DNA of 11,108 nucleotides from Marisimplicoccus sp965655775 (GCA_965655775.1 CBFHHV010000028.1:1-11108), one strand, 5' to 3'. Counted from the stretch's first letter, positions 1 through 7,029 are shown. The notes: generated by a model from the letters alone, not told the origin. Translations and numbers: made by a program.

Positions 1-687
1 AGTTGCAACTGTTCCTCTTCCAGTTATTGAGAATACGTCTTCTACAGGCATAAGAAAGTCTTTATCAACTTCTCTTTTTGGAAGCTCAATGTAACTATCT
101 ACACCTTCCATAAGTTTTAAAACACTATCAACCCATTTTTGTTCACCATTAAGAGCACCAAGTGCAGAACCAAGAACCACAGGAGTATTATCTCCATCAT
201 AATCATAAAAAGATAAAAGATCTCTTACTTCCATTTCAACTAATTCTAAAAGTTCAGCATCATCTACCATGTCTGCTTTATTTAAAAAAGCAACAATTCT
301 AGGTATACCAACTTGTCTTCCTAATAATATGTGCTCTCTAGTCTGTGGCATTGGTCCATCAGTTGCAGCAACAACTAATATTGCACCATCCATTTGAGCA
401 GCACCAGTAACCATGTTTTTTACATAATCAGCGTGACCAGGACAATCTACGTGAGCGTAGTGACGGTTAGCTGTTTGATATTCAACATGAGATGTGTTAA
501 TTGTAATACCACGTTCTTTTTCTTCAGGTGCATTATCAATTGAATCAAAACTTCTAGCTTCTGACAAACCAGCGTCAGCTAATACCTTTGTAATTGCTGC
601 AGTAAGAGTAGTTTTTCCGTGATCAACGTGACCGATAGTACCAATGTTTAAGTGGGGTTTCGATCTATCAAAATTTTCTTTAGCCAT
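1..687 (-). CDS. tuf: Elongation factor Tu, N-terminal half (partial, runs off the window)
   Basis: EF-Tu is the cytoplasmic GTPase that carries aminoacyl-tRNA to the ribosomal A site. The window encodes the first 229 residues, from the ATG whose complement is at 685-687 to the left edge; the C-terminal part lies outside. The G domain is intact: P-loop GHVDHGKT (19-26), switch I RGITIN (59-64), DCPGH (81-85), NKAD (136-139) and SAL (174-176). The last residues (about 201-229) enter domain 2 and end in TGRGTVAT. The opening MAKENFDRSKPHLNIGTIGH and the conserved run around residues 40-70 follow the form usual in Bacteroidota. No frameshift or missing key residue is seen. The gene diverges from the exported TIM-barrel gene at 825. 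No tRNA genes lie just upstream, although in many Bacteroidota a tRNA cluster does. The identification is certain; only completeness is unknown. Confidence 0.98.
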   Translation of the reverse strand, partial: MAKENFDRSKPHLNIGTIGHVDHGKTTLTAAITKVLADAGLSEARSFDSIDNAPEEKERGITINTSHVEYQTANRHYAHVDCPGHADYVKNMVTGAAQMDGAILVVAATDGPMPQTREHILLGRQVGIPRIVAFLNKADMVDDAELLELVEMEVRDLLSFYDYDGDNTPVVLGSALGALNGEQKWVDSVLKLMEGVDSYIELPKREVDKDFLMPVEDVFSITGRGTVAT

Positions 688-720
688 AACAGTATTTTTT
701 TCTTGTTTTTTTACGAGCTG

Positions 721-728
721 CAAATTTA
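721..728 (-). promoter_or_regulatory. Candidate -7 box of the tuf promoter
   Basis: On the minus strand this reads TAAATTTG, an exact match to the Bacteroidota -7 consensus TAnnTTTG. It lies 33 bases before the tuf ATG, which leaves a short A-rich leader with no Shine-Dalgarno motif. I do not see a clean -33 TTG at the expected 17-23 base spacing, so the call rests on the -7 box and its position. It is an inference from consensus only. Confidence 0.5.
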
Positions 729-775
729 TAATTTTTTTCTAATAAAATAACCGATTTATATTTTTTTTTTACATG

Positions 776-807
776 TTGGCAAAAAAACATAATTTTCACT
801 AAGTTTA
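776..807 (+). promoter_or_regulatory. Candidate promoter for the exported TIM-barrel gene
   Basis: TTG at 776-778 is followed after 21 bases by TAAGTTTA at 800-807. That is seven of eight bases of TAnnTTTG, at a spacing allowed for Bacteroidota promoters. Transcription would begin around 812-815 and give a very short leader before the TTG start at 825. The final A instead of G is a mismatch, so this is only moderately supported. Confidence 0.4.
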
Positions 808-824
808 TAAGTAAATACAATACT

Positions 825-1826
825 TTGAAAAGAAGAAAGTTTATAAATAATATTTTTATTTCATCTCTTGGACTTAGCTCAATTAGTTTGACAAATCCAT
901 TCCTCAAATCAAGTGATTTTCCATATAAATTGTCATTAGCTCAATTTTCACTTTTTCGTCTTGAAATTTCAGGAAAACTAGATCCTATGAATTTTGCAAA
1001 GATCTCAAACGAACTTGGGTTCCAAGGTCTAGAATATCTTCAAGGGTCATATGCTGGTGGACTTTTTGGAAAGAAGAAAGAAATTACATTAAAAGGCATG
1101 AAAAAATTAGCAATGGATTTAAACAAAAGAGCGGAGGACTATGGGATGGAGAATATTTTAATCATGATTGACATTGGACCAGACCTTGGTCGTAAGGTGG
1201 ACAATCTAGATCCATACCATCCTTGGATTGATTGCGCAAGTGAGATGAATTGTCATTCTGTAAGAGTTAATTTAAGAGGTTCTGATGATGATCTTTCTCA
1301 ATGGACTCAAAATTCAATAGAAAACTTAAGCAAGTTGTGTGAATATGCAAAACCATTAAATATTAATGTTATAGTTGAAAACCACGGTGGTTTTTCATCA
1401 AATGCAGATTACCTTGTAAATGTAATTGATAATGTTAATCACGAAAATGTTGGGACGCTCCCAGACTTCGGTAATTTTTGCATAAAACAAGATCCAAAAA
1501 AATCCGAGGAGATATCAAAATTATTTATTCAGGGTGGTAAAAAAGATTCAACTAGACCTCCTACACTTTACGATACTTGTGCAGAAAGATTTGACATGTA
1601 TGATGGAATTGAAAAGTTGATGAAGTTTGCTAAAGGAATAAGCGCAAAAACTCATGGATTTGATTCAAATGGTAATGATGTAGATATTGATTACAAAAAA
1701 ATGCTTCAAATTATTAAAAATTCTGGTTATTCAGGTTTTATTGGAGTTGAAGCTCAAGCTTTTACAATGGATCCAATAGAAGCAATACATGCATCAAAAA
1801 AATTATTACTAAATTCATATAGTTAA
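825..1826 (+). CDS. Tat-exported TIM-barrel protein, sugar phosphate isomerase/epimerase family
   Basis: This 333-residue protein belongs to the xylose-isomerase-like TIM-barrel superfamily (AP endonuclease 2 fold), whose members isomerise or epimerise sugars and sugar acids using a divalent metal. Likely metal ligands are E185 (in IVENHGG), D214 (in LPDFGNF), H277 (in KTHGFD) and E309 (in GFIGVEAQ); the ending GYSGFIGVE is typical of the family. The N-terminus KRRKFI followed by a weakly hydrophobic stretch (residues 8-25) reads as a twin-arginine export signal, so it probably acts in the periplasm. The start is TTG. No in-frame ATG lies upstream, and the next in-frame Met, residue 55, would remove the signal, so TTG is well supported despite lacking a Shine-Dalgarno. 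A DoxX-like gene follows after 9 bases, probably co-transcribed. The substrate cannot be read from the sequence; a dehydratase or hydroxypyruvate-isomerase-like role is possible. Confidence 0.8.
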   Translation: MKRRKFINNIFISSLGLSSISLTNPFLKSSDFPYKLSLAQFSLFRLEISGKLDPMNFAKISNELGFQGLEYLQGSYAGGLFGKKKEITLKGMKKLAMDLNKRAEDYGMENILIMIDIGPDLGRKVDNLDPYHPWIDCASEMNCHSVRVNLRGSDDDLSQWTQNSIENLSKLCEYAKPLNINVIVENHGGFSSNADYLVNVIDNVNHENVGTLPDFGNFCIKQDPKKSEEISKLFIQGGKKDSTRPPTLYDTCAERFDMYDGIEKLMKFAKGISAKTHGFDSNGNDVDIDYKKMLQIIKNSGYSGFIGVEAQAFTMDPIEAIHASKKLLLNSYS

Positions 1827-1835
1827 AAAAAGAAT

Positions 1836-2213
1836 ATGAAATTTATATCTAGAATCTTATCAGCAGTTGTTGGACTAACAGTAATTAATGTTTGGCTTTT
1901 TAGATCTAACAGATCAACATCCTACAGAGGAGGTGATGCCACAAACCTTCTTGAAGAATTTGAAGTTTATGGATTAGATGATTATTTTCTAATTATTGGC
2001 ATTGTTAAGGTTTCACTTGCGGTTATGCTTCTATTAAGTTTATACTTTAAAAAATTAAGCTTTTTTGCTTCATCAGGAATTGCAGTCATGATGCTTGTTG
2101 CAGTTTACATGCACATTAATGTTGGAGATAAACTCATAAAATCTATGCCAGCATCAGTAATGCTTGCAAGTTGCTTGATAATAGCCTTCACCTCAAAAAA
2201 TTCTGTTAAATGA
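1836..2213 (+). CDS. DoxX-like four-helix membrane protein
   Basis: This 125-residue inner-membrane protein has four hydrophobic segments at about residues 4-22, 50-70, 75-92 and 104-119. Its pattern, with YRGGDATNLLEEFEVYGL after the first helix, IGIVKVSLAVMLL in the second and MHINVGDKLIKSMPAS before the fourth, resembles the DoxX-like family. Those are small integral membrane proteins of mostly unknown function, some linked to redox or thiosulfate metabolism. The match is made by eye and is weaker than for the enzymes here. The gene starts 9 bases after the TIM-barrel stop with an A-rich leader and no Shine-Dalgarno, so it is probably translated from the same message. I see nothing that tells its partner or substrate. 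Confidence 0.6.
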   Translation: MKFISRILSAVVGLTVINVWLFRSNRSTSYRGGDATNLLEEFEVYGLDDYFLIIGIVKVSLAVMLLLSLYFKKLSFFASSGIAVMMLVAVYMHINVGDKLIKSMPASVMLASCLIIAFTSKNSVK

Positions 2214-2237
2214 TTTTATAGCTTTTATTAGATATAA

Positions 2238-2245
2238 TATATTTG
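2238..2245 (+). promoter_or_regulatory. Candidate -7 box before the four-helix membrane protein
   Basis: TATATTTG here matches TAnnTTTG exactly and sits 21 bases before the ATG at 2267. No good TTG is found 17-23 bases upstream. The box includes the TTG at 2243 that could otherwise serve as a start codon. If the box is used, transcription begins downstream of that TTG, which favours the ATG start. Confidence 0.45.
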
Positions 2246-2266
2246 AGCCAATCAATAATTATCAAT

Positions 2267-2623
2267 ATGGAGATTCAAAGTATTCAAAAATTTAATTTAG
2301 TCAACTCAATAGCACTTATATCTATGTCTGCTTGGGGGTATATCGACACTAATTCATTCACTGCACTTATTCCTGCAGCTTTTGGTGTTATTTTACTTAT
2401 TCTAGGCACAATGCTTTCTAATAAGAAGCTTGTTAAAATATCTGCTCACTTAGTGGTTTTATTTACCTTATTAATTTTACTTGCATTAGTTATCCAAGTA
2501 TTACCTGGAGTTCTAGACAGAGGTGGAATTGGCTTGATTAGAGTTATCTTAATGATTTTAACTTCTTCTATTGCAATGATTGTTTTTATCAAAAGTTTTA
2601 TTGATAATAGAAAATCTCGTTAA
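2267..2623 (+). CDS. Unrecognised small membrane protein with four helices
   Basis: I do not recognise this 118-residue protein. Hydrophobic segments lie at about residues 10-24, 32-49, 59-78 and 89-110, with a basic tail (NRKSR), so it should be an inner-membrane protein with both ends probably in the cytoplasm. The motifs SAWGYID and SFTALIPAAFGVILL around the first loop and second helix are the most distinctive parts. The frame is open back to a TTG at 2243, which would add eight residues. I prefer the ATG at 2267 because the TTG falls inside a perfect -7 promoter box. It follows the DoxX-like gene in the same direction after about 50 bases, so it may be partly independent of it. No catalytic residues are evident. 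Confidence 0.65.
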   Translation: MEIQSIQKFNLVNSIALISMSAWGYIDTNSFTALIPAAFGVILLILGTMLSNKKLVKISAHLVVLFTLLILLALVIQVLPGVLDRGGIGLIRVILMILTSSIAMIVFIKSFIDNRKSR

Positions 2624-2653
2624 AATCTAAATTCAATTTTGTAACTTATAGGT

Positions 2654-2809
2654 ATGAAGAAAATGGATAAATCATACCTAAAAAAAAAGATAAATAAGCT
2701 TAATAAAAAAATTCACAGAGCTGAAACTCAAAATGAAGATAACAAGGCTTGGTGGAGAAGATTGAAGCTAAATAAACTTAAGGACAGATTAAACCATACT
2801 AATTCATAA
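2654..2809 (+). CDS. Small basic 51-aa protein abutting the S8 peptidase gene
   Basis: A 51-codon frame runs from ATG (2654) to TAA (2807-2809), and the peptidase ATG begins at the very next base, an arrangement typical of translational coupling. The product begins MKKMDKSYLKKKINK and is lysine-rich. It is probably alpha-helical, with a central KAWWRRLKL stretch and an ending KLKDRLNH. The helix-loop-helix feel and the charged ending loosely recall short YdcH/DUF465-like proteins, but the resemblance is weak and I would not name it. An alternative in-frame start lies at the fourth codon (2663). It could be a cytoplasmic nucleic-acid-binding or coiled-coil peptide. The perfect junction and continuous frame support a real gene. 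Confidence 0.6.
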   Translation: MKKMDKSYLKKKINKLNKKIHRAETQNEDNKAWWRRLKLNKLKDRLNHTNS

Positions 2810-4381
2810 ATGAAAAATTTTTTTTTACTAGCCATATTAATATTTGGCTTTTCATGCTCCTCACCAAAATTTATAAATGATTATTCATCACTAAAGACAT
2901 TTAATCAAAGTTTAGGTACTTCAAAGATTGATCTCAATAATTGGCATAATCTTGATCCTGAAATTGATTCAATTCCAGGAACAAGTGTAGAAAGAGCACA
3001 TGATGAACTTCTAGATGGAGTAAAAGGTAAAAAAGTAATCGTAGCTGTTATTGATACTGGTTTAGATACTGGTCATGAAAGTTTATCAAATAACATATGG
3101 ATTAATAAAGATGAAATAATAAATGGAAAAGATGATGATAACAATGGATATATAGACGACATAAATGGCTGGAATTATTTAGGATCTGCTTATGATGAAA
3201 CTAGAGATATGACAAGAATATTAAGAGATAATAAGGTTAATAACAGAAAGTATGATCTGGTAGAAGAGGAAATCAATAAAGAAATTAAAAGGTCCAATGA
3301 ACAATTAAATATTTTAAATTATTACATTCAAATTCTTGAAGATTCAAAACAACTCTTGTCAGACCATTTAAATGATAAAAAATTTACTGTTGAAGATGTA
3401 AATAATATTGAAACTGAAGATGAGAAATTAATTCGTGCTAAAAATATTTACATAGATTTTGACATATATGGATATACAAGAGAATACTTGAATGAAGGTG
3501 TTGAACAATATAATGATTTCATTAATTATCATTTTAATATTGACTATAACGGTAGGAAAACGAATGATGATATATACGATCTTTATGATACTAATTATGG
3601 AGACCCCAATATTAGTAATGTAAAAGACAGTGAATCTCATTCTACCCATGTATCAGGAATAATTTCTGGAAATAGACAAAATGAAAGTGGAAATAAAGGA
3701 ATAAATAATCTAGTTGAGATTATGGCTTTAAGGGCAATACCTAATGGAGATGAATATGATAAAGATGTAGCTAGAGCAATTAGATATGCAGTTGATAATG
3801 GGGCAAAAATCATAAATGGAAGTTTTGGTAAATATTTTTCATCGAACCCTGAGTGGGTTATTGATGCGATAAGGTATGCTTCTGAAAACAATGTTCTAGT
3901 TATTGCTGCTGCTGGTAATGAGTCTAAAGATCTAGATTCACTTTCTAACGATAATTATCCAAATGATCAATTCTTTAACAAAAACGAGTTTTCAGACACC
4001 TTTATTAAAGTTGGAGCATCAAGTATTAATTTAGATGGGAACTTCACGGCATACTTTTCAAACTATGGAAAAATTAATGTAGATGTTTTTGCTCCAGGTG
4101 TTGACATTTATTCTTCAATGCCTGGCAACAAATACAAATCTCAAAGTGGAACATCAATGGCATCCCCAGTAGTTGCTGGAATAGCTTCACTTATAATGTC
4201 ATACTTTCCAAAATTGTCTGCAAAAAAAGTCAAAGAAATTATTTTAGAGTCTGGTATAGATATAGACTTAGAGATTGAGAATCTTGGTGATAATAAACAT
4301 TTTAGAGAGTATTCAAAGTCTGGAAAATTAGTAAATGCTTACAACGCATTAATCTTAGCTTCAAGGAGTAAGCGAAAATAA
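2810..4381 (+). CDS. S8 (subtilisin-like) serine peptidase, lipoprotein
   Basis: This 523-residue exported peptidase begins with a lipoprotein signal (MKNFFLLAILIFGFSC), giving a lipidated Cys16, so it is probably anchored in the periplasm or outer membrane. The subtilisin triad is complete: D82 (AVIDTGLD), H277 (HSTHVSG) and S449 (SGTSMASPVVAG), with oxyanion-hole N370 (AAAGNES). The block GKDDDNNGYIDDINGWNYLG (about 106-125) is frequent in Bacteroidota S8 enzymes. Two features are unusual. The His motif is HSTH rather than HGTH. An insert rich in Lys, Glu and Asn, roughly residues 128-265, separates Asp and His and includes a probable helical region (150-235). There is no C-terminal sorting domain; the protein ends with a basic tail. 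It directly follows the 51-aa gene and ends 4 bases from the convergent rlmN stop. The specific substrate is unknown. Confidence 0.93.
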   Translation: MKNFFLLAILIFGFSCSSPKFINDYSSLKTFNQSLGTSKIDLNNWHNLDPEIDSIPGTSVERAHDELLDGVKGKKVIVAVIDTGLDTGHESLSNNIWINKDEIINGKDDDNNGYIDDINGWNYLGSAYDETRDMTRILRDNKVNNRKYDLVEEEINKEIKRSNEQLNILNYYIQILEDSKQLLSDHLNDKKFTVEDVNNIETEDEKLIRAKNIYIDFDIYGYTREYLNEGVEQYNDFINYHFNIDYNGRKTNDDIYDLYDTNYGDPNISNVKDSESHSTHVSGIISGNRQNESGNKGINNLVEIMALRAIPNGDEYDKDVARAIRYAVDNGAKIINGSFGKYFSSNPEWVIDAIRYASENNVLVIAAAGNESKDLDSLSNDNYPNDQFFNKNEFSDTFIKVGASSINLDGNFTAYFSNYGKINVDVFAPGVDIYSSMPGNKYKSQSGTSMASPVVAGIASLIMSYFPKLSAKKVKEIILESGIDIDLEIENLGDNKHFREYSKSGKLVNAYNALILASRSKRK

Positions 4382-4385
4382 TTAT

Positions 4386-5414
4386 CTACTTATTTGCAAG
4401 TTGACCACAAGCAGCATCTATATCTTTTCCTCTAGATCTTCTTACAGTAACAGTAATTTTATTCTTTTCAAGAAGTTCTTTGTAGAGATTAATCATGTTT
4501 TCACTAGCTGATTTAAAATTCTCATCACCTATTGAGTTATACTCTATTAGATTTACTTTGGATGGAATTGATTTACAATATTTAATTAATGCTGAGATAT
4601 GCTCAATACTATCATTAATATCTTTCCATACTATATATTCAAAGGTTACTTTTCTTTTAGTCTTAGCATACCAATATGTTAGAGATTCTTTAATTTCTTC
4701 TAATGAAAACTTTTTAGAGAATGGCATTATAAGATTTCTAGTTTCCTCAATGGCTGAATGAAGAGAAAGAGCCAAATTAACTCTAAGATCTTCATCAGCT
4801 AGCTTTTTTATCATTTTTGGAATACCAGATGTAGAAACTACAATTCTCTTTTGAGACATGTTAAGCCCTTTATCAGATGATATTTTTTCTATTGATTTAA
4901 TGAGATTATTATAATTCATTAGAGGTTCACCCATTCCCATAAATACAATATTTGAAAGAGATCTATTGAAATACTTTAAACTCTGATTATTTATTGTTAC
5001 AACCTGATCATAAATTTCATCAGGATTAAGGTTTCTCATTCTTTTTAATTTTGAAGTAGCACAAAAATTACAATCAAAGCTACATCCAACCTGAGAAGAA
5101 ACACATGCTGTAGTTCTATCCTCTGTTGGAATTAAAACTGATTCTACAGTATAATCATCAAAAAGCTTTACTGCATTTTTAATAGTTCCATCTGAACTTT
5201 TTTGAATCTTATCAACCTCAATGTGGTTAATTACAAAGTGAGAATCTAGCATAAGTCTCAGATCTTTGGAAAGATTGGTCATCTCATCAAAGGAATGAGA
5301 GGATTTTTTCCATATCCACTCGTAGACCTGGCTACCCCTATATGAATCAAAACCTTTCTCTTTAAAGAAATCAATTATTTGATCCTCAGATAAATTTCTA
5401 ATATCAATTTTCAT
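4386..5414 (-). CDS. rlmN: RlmN, dual-specificity 23S rRNA A2503 / tRNA A37 C2-methyltransferase
   Basis: RlmN is a cytoplasmic radical-SAM enzyme that methylates C2 of adenosine 2503 in 23S rRNA and of A37 in certain tRNAs. The 342-residue length is normal. The 4Fe-4S motif is CSFDCNFC (C111, C115, C118), preceded by ESVLIPTEDRTTACVSSQVG, whose E91 sits where the family's general acid is expected. GMGEP (160-164) is the SAM-binding motif. C336 in AACGQLA near the C-terminus is the methyl-carrying cysteine, and the RRSRGKDIDAACGQL ending is diagnostic. The A2503-active RlmN fits better than Cfr, which confers resistance, because the overall length and C-terminus follow the RlmN form. The start is the ATG at 5412-5414. 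The gene is convergent with the peptidase and divergent from the SDR at 5456. Confidence 0.97.
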   Translation of the reverse strand: MKIDIRNLSEDQIIDFFKEKGFDSYRGSQVYEWIWKKSSHSFDEMTNLSKDLRLMLDSHFVINHIEVDKIQKSSDGTIKNAVKLFDDYTVESVLIPTEDRTTACVSSQVGCSFDCNFCATSKLKRMRNLNPDEIYDQVVTINNQSLKYFNRSLSNIVFMGMGEPLMNYNNLIKSIEKISSDKGLNMSQKRIVVSTSGIPKMIKKLADEDLRVNLALSLHSAIEETRNLIMPFSKKFSLEEIKESLTYWYAKTKRKVTFEYIVWKDINDSIEHISALIKYCKSIPSKVNLIEYNSIGDENFKSASENMINLYKELLEKNKITVTVRRSRGKDIDAACGQLANK

Positions 5415-5431
5415 TTTCGAGCATAAATTTA

Positions 5432-5443
5432 AACTAATTAGTT
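5432..5443. promoter_or_regulatory. 12-base perfect palindrome in the rlmN/SDR divergent gap
   Basis: AACTAATTAGTT reads the same on both strands and lies in the 41-base gap between two divergent genes, which must hold both promoters. TAGATTTA at 5443-5450 (plus) and TAAATTTA on the minus strand, at 5424-5431, are each one base from the -7 consensus TAnnTTTG and flank the palindrome. It could be an operator, but in AT-rich DNA a 12-mer palindrome made almost wholly of A and T can arise by chance. Confidence 0.3.
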
Positions 5444-5455
5444 AGATTTACTTCT

Positions 5456-6253
5456 ATGAAAAATTCTTATGCTTTAGTTACAGGTGCAACATCAGGAATA
5501 GGACTAGAGATTTCCAGAGATCTTGCTAAAAGAGGTTATAATTTAATATTAGTTGCAAGAACAAAAGAAAAATTAATTGAAAAATCCAGAGAATTAGTTA
5601 AAGAGCATAATATTAAATGTGATTACTTTTCTTCTGATCTGACTTTAATTAACTCCCCTGAGGAAATTTATCAATTTACTAGTCAAAAACACTATAATGT
5701 AGAAATTCTAATCAATAATGCTGGATATGCTCTACCAAATGCATTTCATATTAATTCGATGGAGGATGAAGAGAAATGTTTAAGAGTTCTAGGAACTTCT
5801 GTTATTGCACTTACAAAAAAGTATATTAATGATATGATAACAAATGGTGGTGGGAAGATAATGATTGTCTCTTCAGTAGCTGCTTTTGCTCCAGCTTCAT
5901 CTCTTCAATCTCTTTATGGTCCAGTAAAAACTTTTATGAATAGATTTAGTGAGTCCTTAAATTTTTATAACAAGTACGGGATTACTTCAACTGCAGTTTG
6001 TCCAGGATATACAGTTACTAACTTTCACACAGCTAGTGGTGTTCAAGAAGAGATGGATAGTGTACCCACTTTTCTAAAGAAAAGTGCAAAAAGAATTGCT
6101 CTAGAAGGAGTAGATGCAATGTTAAAGGGTAAAAAAGTATCTGTCCCAACCAAAACATGGAAAATAATTGTATTCTTATTAAAAATTATACCACATTCTG
6201 TTTTTGGTTTAGTAAGTGGATTATTAGCCCCTGGTAGGTATGACGAAATTTAA
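5456..6253 (+). CDS. Classical short-chain dehydrogenase/reductase (SDR)
   Basis: This 265-residue NAD(P)-dependent oxidoreductase has every expected motif: TGATSGIG (9-16) for cofactor binding, NNAG (87-90), and a catalytic set S140, Y154 and K158 in YGPVK. Arginine at the end of the second strand (VART, R35) is compatible with NADPH preference. After the catalytic core comes VCPGYTVTNF, then a hydrophobic C-terminal stretch (about residues 232-256) that may associate with the membrane, as in DltE/YqjQ-like SDRs. The substrate cannot be assigned. The start is the ATG at 5456, 41 bases from the divergent rlmN start. Its stop overlaps the convergent SDR stop: the four bases TTAA at 6250-6253 supply TAA on both strands. 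It is not closely similar to the neighbouring SDR, so a recent local duplication is unlikely. Confidence 0.9.
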   Translation: MKNSYALVTGATSGIGLEISRDLAKRGYNLILVARTKEKLIEKSRELVKEHNIKCDYFSSDLTLINSPEEIYQFTSQKHYNVEILINNAGYALPNAFHINSMEDEEKCLRVLGTSVIALTKKYINDMITNGGGKIMIVSSVAAFAPASSLQSLYGPVKTFMNRFSESLNFYNKYGITSTAVCPGYTVTNFHTASGVQEEMDSVPTFLKKSAKRIALEGVDAMLKGKKVSVPTKTWKIIVFLLKIIPHSVFGLVSGLLAPGRYDEI

Positions 6254-7029
6254 TATGATTTTAGAAGCCCCCCATCAATTGGAATTGAAGCTCCATTAAT
6301 ATAGGATGCCTTATCAGAACTAAGAAAAGATACTAGATATCCATATTCCTCAGGTTTTCCTAGTCTATTTAGAGGAACTAAAGACTTCATCTTCTCCAAG
6401 ACTTCGTCCTGAGATATATTTAGGGATTTTGATTTCTCTTTATTTAGTTCTTTAATTCTCTCAGTGTCAAAATATCCGGTTAAGATTGAGTTAATAGTGA
6501 TTCCATCTTTACCTATGTCAGCTGATAAGCTTTTAGCCCAAGCAACGACTGCAGACCTTATACTATTTGATAGCACAAGATAATTAAGAGGTTCCTTCAC
6601 AGATACCGAGGTAACATTAATTATTCTACCCCATTTATTTTTTTGCATATGTGGGATAACTAATGATGTAGTATGAACAACACTTTTAAATAATAAATCA
6701 AATGCTTCTTGATAAGAATCAATATTTTTCGATAATGAATTTCCAGCTTGAGGACCCTGTGTATTATTTACTAAAATATCTACTTGATTATTTTTAATAT
6801 ATTCTTCAATCTTAATTTTATACTCCTCAAATTTTGAAAAATCCACAACTAAATAACTATGATTTTCAGAGTTGGGAAGTTGGTCAACAACTTCTTTTAG
6901 TTTATTTTCATTTCTTGCCATAAGACAAACTCTTGCTCCAGAATTTGCTAATTCAGTTGCAATACCTAGTCCAATCCCTTTACTGCTTCCCCCTATTAAA
7001 GAATTTTTTCCTGTTAAATCTATTTTCAT
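6250..7029 (-). CDS. Degenerate-active-site SDR (FabG-like fold, atypical subgroup)
   Basis: The 259 residues have the SDR Rossmann fold with cofactor motif GGSSKGIG (13-20), NNTQGP (88-93) in place of NNAG, and the family C-terminus SYINGASIPIDGG. However, the YxxxK motif is missing. Aligning VTSVSVKEPL and the following LVLSNSIRSAVVAW with typical SDRs puts Ser154 where Tyr belongs and Arg158 where Lys belongs; S141 of the catalytic set is kept. An atypical subgroup related to beta-ketoacyl-ACP reductase is known that lacks a perfect catalytic tetrad, with a conserved LSNxxR in its place, and this protein fits it. It may therefore be a real but mechanistically different enzyme rather than a broken one. 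Its ATG overlaps the upstream cupin stop by four bases (ATGA), so the two are translationally coupled. Its own stop overlaps the convergent SDR. Confidence 0.85.
   Translation of the reverse strand: MKIDLTGKNSLIGGSSKGIGLGIATELANSGARVCLMARNENKLKEVVDQLPNSENHSYLVVDFSKFEEYKIKIEEYIKNNQVDILVNNTQGPQAGNSLSKNIDSYQEAFDLLFKSVVHTTSLVIPHMQKNKWGRIINVTSVSVKEPLNYLVLSNSIRSAVVAWAKSLSADIGKDGITINSILTGYFDTERIKELNKEKSKSLNISQDEVLEKMKSLVPLNRLGKPEEYGYLVSFLSSDKASYINGASIPIDGGLLKSY

Noticed and set aside
680..907. A minus-strand frame spanning the tuf/TIM-barrel gap
   Set aside because: It overlaps the start of tuf and the signal sequence of the plus-strand gene, and its composition is just AT-rich translation with no recognisable motif.
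3428..3891. Two antisense frames inside the S8 peptidase gene
   Set aside because: The plus strand carries an intact subtilisin domain here; these frames are the complement of conserved coding sequence.
4495..4761. A plus-strand frame inside rlmN
   Set aside because: It is antisense to conserved RlmN coding sequence and has no motif of its own.
6250..7029. The degenerate SDR as a pseudogene
   Set aside because: The frame is full length, coupled to the cupin, and its altered motif resembles a known atypical SDR subgroup, so decay is not supported.
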